Shown one piece after another: positions 58,859 to 64,000 of a stretch of DNA of 64,000 nt. The DNA is from Thalassotalea nanhaiensis (GTDB taxonomy: Bacteria; Pseudomonadota; Gammaproteobacteria; Enterobacterales; Alteromonadaceae). The notes below the pieces were generated by a model that saw nothing but the letters and a program-made list of their open reading frames with translations, had not been told where the DNA came from and did no database searches. Made by a program: the position numbers and the translations under genes. How positions within the stretch are numbered: position 1 is the first letter of the stretch; every line of letters begins with the position of its first letter. Location of the stretch: assembly GCF_031583575.1 (NCBI RefSeq), contig NZ_CP134146.1, forward strand, positions 620,001 to 684,000, given 5' to 3'.

Positions 58859-59614
58859 TTAATTAGCAACAAATTTAATCTGACCGAACACCTTAGGTTC
58901 ATGAACATCGATATGCTCAGTCAGAGGTAAAAGCGACGATATTGAAGTCCTATCGCCTAATGCATCATTTCGGTCTTGACGAATTATCATAATGTTCCAT
59001 ACACTTCCTTCTGCAAGAGGTGCAAATTCAGATGCACTATGGAATGCCTGAATAGGAATAGCCAACTCCATAGACCAACCAACATCCTGGTCAGAGTTAT
59101 CATTTAAACTGCCTTCAATTCTAGTTTCCACCTGATAAGATGGGTTATATGATTTCAGTGACACTTTTGAGTTTTGATAAAAATCGTTTAAGAAAATAAA
59201 ATCATTTGCAGTTTTATTTAAGTTCACCTCAAAACCATAGTGAAGTTTGATCGGCTTCGCACTTGGCATCAAAAACACTTCAAAACAATCATCATAATAT
59301 GGGACACCGTCTCGCTCGGTTTCTCTAGCCGTCAAATAACGATCTTCTGCATTAAATAAAAAGTAAAGGTGACTATCATCCCATAGCATTTTAACGTTAG
59401 ATGCTTGTTTGTCTTTTGAACTATTGGCGTTATAAACATAAGATAATGGATAAGCTTCTGCCTTACTCCAATCTTTATCAGTTGCCATCCCGTCCACAAC
59501 TATATGTTGCGCGGCTTTTTCTACCCTAATAACAGCAGAGTTTTTGTCTACAGCAGCAAGAGTGTGATTATAAAATGTGCCTAAGAACCATATTAACAAC
59601 ACTAACCTTTTCAT
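58859..59614 (-). CDS. CBM9-like carbohydrate-binding protein (secreted)
   Basis: 251 aa with a signal peptide (cut near LAAVD, about residue 20). The rest is a single beta-sandwich domain: IVVDGMATDKDWSKAEAYPL, VKMLWDDSHLYFLFNAED, YYDDCFEVFLMPS and WSMELAIPIQAF match family 9 carbohydrate-binding (DOMON-like) modules, which bind reducing ends of sugars. No catalytic domain is attached, so it may be a periplasmic glycan-binding or accessory protein. It is co-oriented and closely spaced with the SGNH and GH43 genes. Confidence 0.82.
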   Translation of the reverse strand: MKRLVLLIWFLGTFYNHTLAAVDKNSAVIRVEKAAQHIVVDGMATDKDWSKAEAYPLSYVYNANSSKDKQASNVKMLWDDSHLYFLFNAEDRYLTARETERDGVPYYDDCFEVFLMPSAKPIKLHYGFEVNLNKTANDFIFLNDFYQNSKVSLKSYNPSYQVETRIEGSLNDNSDQDVGWSMELAIPIQAFHSASEFAPLAEGSVWNIMIIRQDRNDALGDRTSISSLLPLTEHIDVHEPKVFGQIKFVAN

Positions 59615-59638
59615 ATTATTTATTACTCCACCTATTTG

Positions 59639-60361
59639 TTAATTAGCCATTAATTGCTTAACTTTAGGCTCAATGGTCATTGCCCAGTTTTTATATTGCT
59701 CTTTATTTGGGTGCAATAAATCTTTCATCACAGATCTGCTTAAGTTGCCATTTGCATCTAAAAAAATATGATTGATGTCTAAGTAATGAACCTTCTCGCC
59801 ATCGCCATAGGTGCTGATAATGTTGTTAATGTCGTCGTTTATTTTTCTTAGAGGATCATCTGTTGTTGCCCCTCTAGGGAAAACGGCCAACAGTAAAATC
59901 TTACTATTAGGCAGCTTGTCATTAATTGATGTTAGTATTTTTTTGATCCCTAAAGCTGTATCTTCAGGCTTGTCTTGACGATGACCTGTGTTATTGGTAC
60001 CAATCATAAGCACGACCAACTTCGGATCTATATTATCCACCTCGCCATGTTCAAGTCGCCACAATACTTGTTCTGTTCGATCGCCGCTAAAACCTAAATT
60101 TAAAGCGTTTCTAGATTGATAATATTGTTGCCAAACCGACTTGCCTTTGTCATCAAAAGAATGAGTTATAGAATCACCAATAAAAACTAGGTCAACCTGT
60201 TCCATCTTTACTTTTAGTGCCAGTTTTTCTTCATGTCTCGGCATCCACCAATTTTTAGTCCAAGGGTCTGTTTGTGCTTCTGCTCGAACTGATTTTGGTT
60301 GTACTTCTATCGCCGTACAGCCAGCACACAATAAAACAAGGCTTAACAATAGATACTTCAT
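59639..60361 (-). CDS. SGNH/GDSL esterase (lipoprotein)
   Basis: 240 aa with a lipobox LCAGC at Cys15. FIGDSIT carries nucleophile Ser64, GFSGDRTE the oxyanion Gly, MIGTNNTGH the Asn, and [10 protein letters not shown] the Asp-His pair, so all four SGNH blocks are intact. It resembles platelet-activating-factor acetylhydrolase-like carbohydrate esterases (CE3 or CE20 neighbourhood). It probably removes O-acetyl or similar esters from algal oligosaccharides. It is tightly packed in the minus-strand operon, 6 bp after the TonB-C-like lipoprotein gene. Confidence 0.85.
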   Translation of the reverse strand: MKYLLLSLVLLCAGCTAIEVQPKSVRAEAQTDPWTKNWWMPRHEEKLALKVKMEQVDLVFIGDSITHSFDDKGKSVWQQYYQSRNALNLGFSGDRTEQVLWRLEHGEVDNIDPKLVVLMIGTNNTGHRQDKPEDTALGIKKILTSINDKLPNSKILLLAVFPRGATTDDPLRKINDDINNIISTYGDGEKVHYLDINHIFLDANGNLSRSVMKDLLHPNKEQYKNWAMTIEPKVKQLMAN

Positions 60362-60367
60362 CTATGA

Positions 60368-61072
60368 TTATCCTTTTAGTGTTCTTAATGTTTTAGGAAC
60401 TTGGTCGCAGGTGCCTGGTGATTGTTCAATTGTTTTCTTAATTTTAGCAAGTGCCTGGCGTTTGCGTTTTTTAACCCATTTTTGCAAGTCTTTATCGCTA
60501 GCTTCGGGCCTTTCCTTAGCAATCTCTATCTTAAATTGTTCTATAGATAGTTTGTACTTGGTCTGGAAACTTGTATAACCAACGCCGGAAGAAATGTTGC
60601 ATGCGATAGCTAATGAATTAATTCGGTTTAAATGGTTAAACCATTTTTTTACCGTTTTGTCATTATGTGCATTGAGTTTACATTCATCATTGGCATTACA
60701 GACTCTACCTGATTCTTTATTAGGAGGAGATAGTTTGACGATAAACCTAATATTTTCATATTCATCAACTTTGTTTTTGCTGTACCGCCATTTTTCTAAG
60801 CTTTGCTCAAAGTCTTCGGCAAGGCTTAAAATAGAAGGCGAACTTTCTTTAACTAGTTTTATATTTGCAGGTTTAAGCTGATCATCGCCAGCATCTACCA
60901 ATTCAAACGATAATTCAGCCCAACTATCTTTTGGTAAGTTTGTTCTATAAACCGTTCGCTTAGGCTTAGCCGTTAATGGGACTAAGCTTTCAGTACTAGT
61001 TTCTTCTGGCGTACTTTTACACGCCATTAAACTGAGTGTAAGTACTAACAAAACGAGCGATTTTAAATGCAT
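60368..61072 (-). CDS. Lipoprotein with TonB C-terminal-like domain
   Basis: 234 aa with a lipobox LMAC at Cys18. Residues about 45-115 (KDSWAELSFELVDAGDDQ, VKESSPSILSLAEDFEQSL, then KWRYSKNKVDEYENIRFIVKL) follow the TonB-C pattern: a beta strand, V-x-x-S-S-P, a helix, W-[KR]-Y, and a final strand. The remaining C-terminal half is Lys-rich and helical with four Cys residues (about 125, 133, 159, 221) that could pair as disulfides. No transmembrane helix or Pro-rich linker is present, so it cannot act as a normal TonB. I do not recognise the C-terminal half. It lies between a sulfatase and an SGNH esterase in one operon. Confidence 0.65.
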   Translation of the reverse strand: MHLKSLVLLVLTLSLMACKSTPEETSTESLVPLTAKPKRTVYRTNLPKDSWAELSFELVDAGDDQLKPANIKLVKESSPSILSLAEDFEQSLEKWRYSKNKVDEYENIRFIVKLSPPNKESGRVCNANDECKLNAHNDKTVKKWFNHLNRINSLAIACNISSGVGYTSFQTKYKLSIEQFKIEIAKERPEASDKDLQKWVKKRKRQALAKIKKTIEQSPGTCDQVPKTLRTLKG

Positions 61073-61096
61073 TTTATGTTGTCCCTAGCTGATTTA

Positions 61097-62548
61097 TTAT
61101 TTTGTGTTTTTTAAGCGTTTCGCATCGGCGCCAAACAAGCTCCAATTAGAAATATATTCTTCAATTGTCGGTGCTTCTTCTTTAGGTAATAGCGCTTCAA
61201 GTTCTTTTAATTTATTTTGATATTCAGTTTTATTGGCCAAATTATGCCACTCGTGTTGATCTTTTGTGTGGTGATACAGCTCCATTTCGCCATCAAAATA
61301 TTTAATTAAACGCCAATCTTGGGTACGTACAGAGTAATTACCACGGCCCCAAGTGGAAATCGCTGGCGCTGCAACAGGTGATTCTTGATCTTTCAGTTGT
61401 GGCACTAGACTAAAGCCATCAACATATTCAGGTACTTGTAGGTTTGCCATATCAGCAATGGTGCGATAAACGTTAATTAGGGTAACGGCTTGATCAACTT
61501 TTCTGCCAACAGCAGCTTGTTGTCTTTTATCATGAATAATAAATGGCACTCGCGATGCTTCTTCCCAAAGGGTGAATTTTTTAAAAGATTGCTTTTCGCC
61601 TAAGTGATAACCGTGATCAGACCATAAAATTACCACCGTATTATTCGCTTCAGGGCTGTTATTTACTGCATCCATTATGCGACCAACATTATAATCAACC
61701 CAGGAAATGCAGGATAAATAAGCACGGCGAACATCTTGCCATTTGTTACCTTTTTTGAACTTTTTATCATCGCCGGCGCGGCGCATTCTGTTGCCTTCTC
61801 TGCCTATGTCGTTAAGGTCATTGGCTAATAGTGCCGGTGCTTCAATGGTTTCTGGTAAAGCATCGTAAAACTCTACTGGACAATCAAACGGTAGGTGCGG
61901 TTTTACTAAACCAATGGCGGCAAAGTAAGGTTTATCGGTGGCGTTGCTGCCATGTTTTTTAATTGCATCGATACCGTAAGAAGCAACTTGATGATCAAAC
62001 AATTGTTCTAACGGGTTAGTTACCGGTCGAAACGAGTTCTTTTTGTTGGTATGAAAGCCTTTGTTTTTAGCAAACACTTTTGGGTGTCTGTCGGCATCTA
62101 AATAATCTGTCCATTCAAGGTTACTGTACTCTGGGCCGTGATGAATTTTACCTGAGCCATAAGTTAAGTAGCCATTGTCTTTTAAAAACCTTGGCAAGGT
62201 TACGTATTTTTCATGTAACTGTTTATGAATATCGTGTTCATAAAATGGATACAAGCCCGAGTTATAAGGCTCTACTCCATAAAGCAGAGCATTACGACTT
62301 GGCGAACAACCTGGGCTAACCGTTTGCGCATTCATAAAGGCAACGCCTTGATTAGCTAATTTATCCATATTAGGTGTCATTGCTTGAGGATGACCACCCA
62401 TATAACCTACCCAGTCATTCATGTCATCAACGGCGATAAATACAATGTTAGGCTGCTTTGCACTATTTGTTTTTTCAGCAGCTGTACTTGGAGCCATAAA
62501 ACCAATAAGGGTTATAAAAAGCGCTGCAATTTGAGTAATTTTATTCAC
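61097..62548 (-). CDS. S1-family sulfatase, iduronate-2-sulfatase-like (secreted)
   Basis: 483 aa with a signal peptide cut after STAA (residue 24). AVDDMNDWVGYM with Asp41-Asp42 is the hallmark of the iduronate-2-sulfatase-like branch. The maturation motif is C81-S-P-S-R. GSGKIHHG replaces GKWHLG, as is normal for this branch, and LWSDHGYHLGEKQSF is the second active-site block. In carrageenan-degrading marine bacteria, enzymes of this branch have been linked to removal of particular sulfate groups. It follows the edge sulfatase by 46 bp in the same operon. Confidence 0.92.
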   Translation of the reverse strand: MNKITQIAALFITLIGFMAPSTAAEKTNSAKQPNIVFIAVDDMNDWVGYMGGHPQAMTPNMDKLANQGVAFMNAQTVSPGCSPSRNALLYGVEPYNSGLYPFYEHDIHKQLHEKYVTLPRFLKDNGYLTYGSGKIHHGPEYSNLEWTDYLDADRHPKVFAKNKGFHTNKKNSFRPVTNPLEQLFDHQVASYGIDAIKKHGSNATDKPYFAAIGLVKPHLPFDCPVEFYDALPETIEAPALLANDLNDIGREGNRMRRAGDDKKFKKGNKWQDVRRAYLSCISWVDYNVGRIMDAVNNSPEANNTVVILWSDHGYHLGEKQSFKKFTLWEEASRVPFIIHDKRQQAAVGRKVDQAVTLINVYRTIADMANLQVPEYVDGFSLVPQLKDQESPVAAPAISTWGRGNYSVRTQDWRLIKYFDGEMELYHHTKDQHEWHNLANKTEYQNKLKELEALLPKEEAPTIEEYISNWSLFGADAKRLKNTK

Positions 62549-62594
62549 ATTATTCTCTTAGTATTTTTATGATACTTTTAGTTATTCCGTAAAT

Positions 62595-64000
62595 TTATTT
62601 GGGTTGTGTAATTCGATATTGAGCATCGTAACTTTTAAGCTGCTCTTTTTTATATCTAGCGCCTTCCATATAAAGATGCTGTGGTGTTGATATATCCCAA
62701 GTACCGAGCGTTTTTAACATTTTAACTACTCGTTCAGGGTGTTTTGCTGCAACATCGTTTAACTCGGCAACATCTTCTTTAACGTTATATAGTAGCGGTA
62801 GGCGATCTGGTAAGCGGATAAGTTTCCAGTCACCATCGCGAATACTGGCACTTACGGTAAAGCGCCATTTCATTTGTTGATTAGGATTACCTGTGTTTTC
62901 GCCAGTTAAATACGGGTAGACATTAACGCCGTCTATTTTATCTTTAGGTAATATTTCTCCACCAGCTAACGCAACAAATGTGGGGGTTAAATCCAGGGTA
63001 GTTATAGGGTGTTCATAACGAGAATTTGCTTTCAGACCGTTTGGCCAAGACATAATAAACGGTACGTGAATACCACCTTCTAGCAATATACCTTTTGAAC
63101 CTCGAAATGGTGCATTTACTGTTCTAGACTTTTTGCCAGTACCTGGACCACCGTTATCGCTTAGAAATACAATAACGGTGTTGTCGTAAACGTTGTTGGC
63201 TTTCAACTCGGCAACAATTTTACCAACGTTTTCATCTAAGCGATGTATCATCGCGGCGTAGATACGGCGGTTTTCATTTTTAATGTGTTTATAAAGATCG
63301 ATATCTTTTTGCGGTGCTTGTAGTGGCGCATGTGGGGCATTGAAAGATGCATATAAGAAAAACGGTTTGTTTTTATTACGCTTAATAAACGCAGCACTTT
63401 CATTACCAGTATCATCGGTAATATAGGTAATAGGATCGGGCGTTTTAAAATTACTTTCTAATGGCGATAGATAACCTTCACCATTTGGCTCTGAACGAAA
63501 GTAATCATGACCACCAACAGGGTAGGTCCAAACTTCATCAAAGCCTCGCTTAGGTGCTTTAAAATGAGCTTCGTCACCTAAATGCCATTTGCCAATCATG
63601 CCATTAACATAACCTTGTTTTGCTAATCTGTCGGCAATGGTTTTTTCTGTGATAGGTAAGCCAAAATACTCGCGATTATATTGTGGTCCGGGTTTTACAT
63701 TGTTGTTATCAAAACCAAAATTTACCTGATTACGACCTGTCATTAGGCCGGCACGAGATGGCCCACAAACAGGTGCTGAAACATAACCTTGCTCAAAAAT
63801 AACGCCGCTTTTAGCCAACGCATCAATGTGCGGGGTTTTAATTTCAGTGCTGCCCGTATAGCCAACATCACCATAGCCTAAATCATCAGCGAGTATAATG
63901 ATGAAGTTTGGTTTTTCATCTGCTGCAATGGCAGGTGACATTCCAATAACGACTGCAAAGAGGCTTAACGCAGCCCCTTTAATAAACTTATTTGAGATCA
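62595..64000 (-). CDS. S1-family formylglycine sulfatase (secreted), start just outside window
   Basis: The frame stays open to the window edge and upstream of the first internal Met reads ISNKFIKGAALSLFAVVIG, a clear signal peptide ending at AIAAD. The codon cut by the edge ends in TG, so the start codon is probably an ATG whose A is base 64001, giving 468 aa. The maturation motif is C-G-P-S-R (Cys79 in the full protein) and the Asp pair is in LADDLGYGD. GKWHLGDEAHF and LSDNGGPGTGKK are intact. It resembles the sulfatase at 8548. It is first in the minus-strand run down to the GH50-like gene at 55728. Confidence 0.9.
   Translation of the reverse strand, partial: ISNKFIKGAALSLFAVVIGMSPAIAADEKPNFIIILADDLGYGDVGYTGSTEIKTPHIDALAKSGVIFEQGYVSAPVCGPSRAGLMTGRNQVNFGFDNNNVKPGPQYNREYFGLPITEKTIADRLAKQGYVNGMIGKWHLGDEAHFKAPKRGFDEVWTYPVGGHDYFRSEPNGEGYLSPLESNFKTPDPITYITDDTGNESAAFIKRNKNKPFFLYASFNAPHAPLQAPQKDIDLYKHIKNENRRIYAAMIHRLDENVGKIVAELKANNVYDNTVIVFLSDNGGPGTGKKSRTVNAPFRGSKGILLEGGIHVPFIMSWPNGLKANSRYEHPITTLDLTPTFVALAGGEILPKDKIDGVNVYPYLTGENTGNPNQQMKWRFTVSASIRDGDWKLIRLPDRLPLLYNVKEDVAELNDVAAKHPERVVKMLKTLGTWDISTPQHLYMEGARYKKEQLKSYDAQYRITQPK

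Overview
The window looks like chromosome of a marine, alga-associated gammaproteobacterium, most likely Alteromonadales (Colwellia, Paraglaciecola or Thalassotalea-like). The basis is low-GC DNA (about 38-40% by eye), a large TonB-dependent receptor, a GlyGly-CTERM tail, many lipoproteins, and an almost unbroken run of polysaccharide-utilisation genes. Nearly every gene fits a single programme: desulfating and depolymerising a sulfated galactan, then burning its monosaccharides. I count seven S1 formylglycine sulfatases, four GH2 enzymes, two GH50-like, two GH29-like, one GH95, one GH78-like and one GH43 enzyme, two parallel beta-helix proteins, and five esterase or alpha/beta-hydrolase genes. 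No rRNA, tRNA, CRISPR array, transposase or prophage gene was seen.

Layout. (1) 1-5200, plus strand: tail of a short-chain dehydrogenase, dgoK, dgoA, an SSS sodium/sugar symporter, an SMP-30 lactonase and an aldose 1-epimerase, which together form a cytoplasmic galactose/KDGal module. (2) 5217-7292, minus: GH50-like enzyme. (3) 7512-14885, plus: second dgoK, sulfatase, EF-hand protein, sulfatase, GlyGly-CTERM beta-helix protein and an out-of-place PagL-like lipid A deacylase. (4) 15031-17388 minus GH2; 17611-19895 plus sulfatase and a small alpha/beta hydrolase. (5) 31622 down to 19986, minus: Dabb protein, RhaT-like transporter, cycloisomerase, aldehyde dehydrogenase, GH2, sulfatase and TonB-dependent receptor. 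A decayed GntR regulator and a 25-bp palindrome sit at the head. (6) 32119-52358, plus: GH78-like enzyme, EF-hand, sulfatase, esterase, beta-helix, GH2, esterase, lactonase, GH29, GH2, GH95 and ThuA. (7) 52432-53928 minus GH29 and 54120-55670 plus sialate-O-acetylesterase-like gene. (8) From the right edge down to 55728, minus: two sulfatases, a TonB-C-like lipoprotein, SGNH esterase, CBM9-like protein, GH43 and a second GH50-like enzyme.

How it works together (inference). The receptor imports sulfated oligosaccharides. Periplasmic and lipid-anchored sulfatases, esterases and exo-glycosidases strip them to monosaccharides. Galactose could be oxidised by the dehydrogenase and SMP-30 lactonase to galactonate. 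3,6-anhydro-D-galactose could be oxidised by the aldehyde dehydrogenase and opened by the Gci-like cycloisomerase. Both routes give 2-keto-3-deoxy-galactonate, which DgoK and DgoA split to pyruvate and glyceraldehyde-3-phosphate. This favours a carrageenan-type galactan. GH50, GH29, GH95 and GH78 homologues mean a mixed or agaran-like substrate, or new specificities within these families, cannot be excluded. No classical endo-carrageenase (GH16, GH82) and no sulfatase-maturating enzyme is present in the window.
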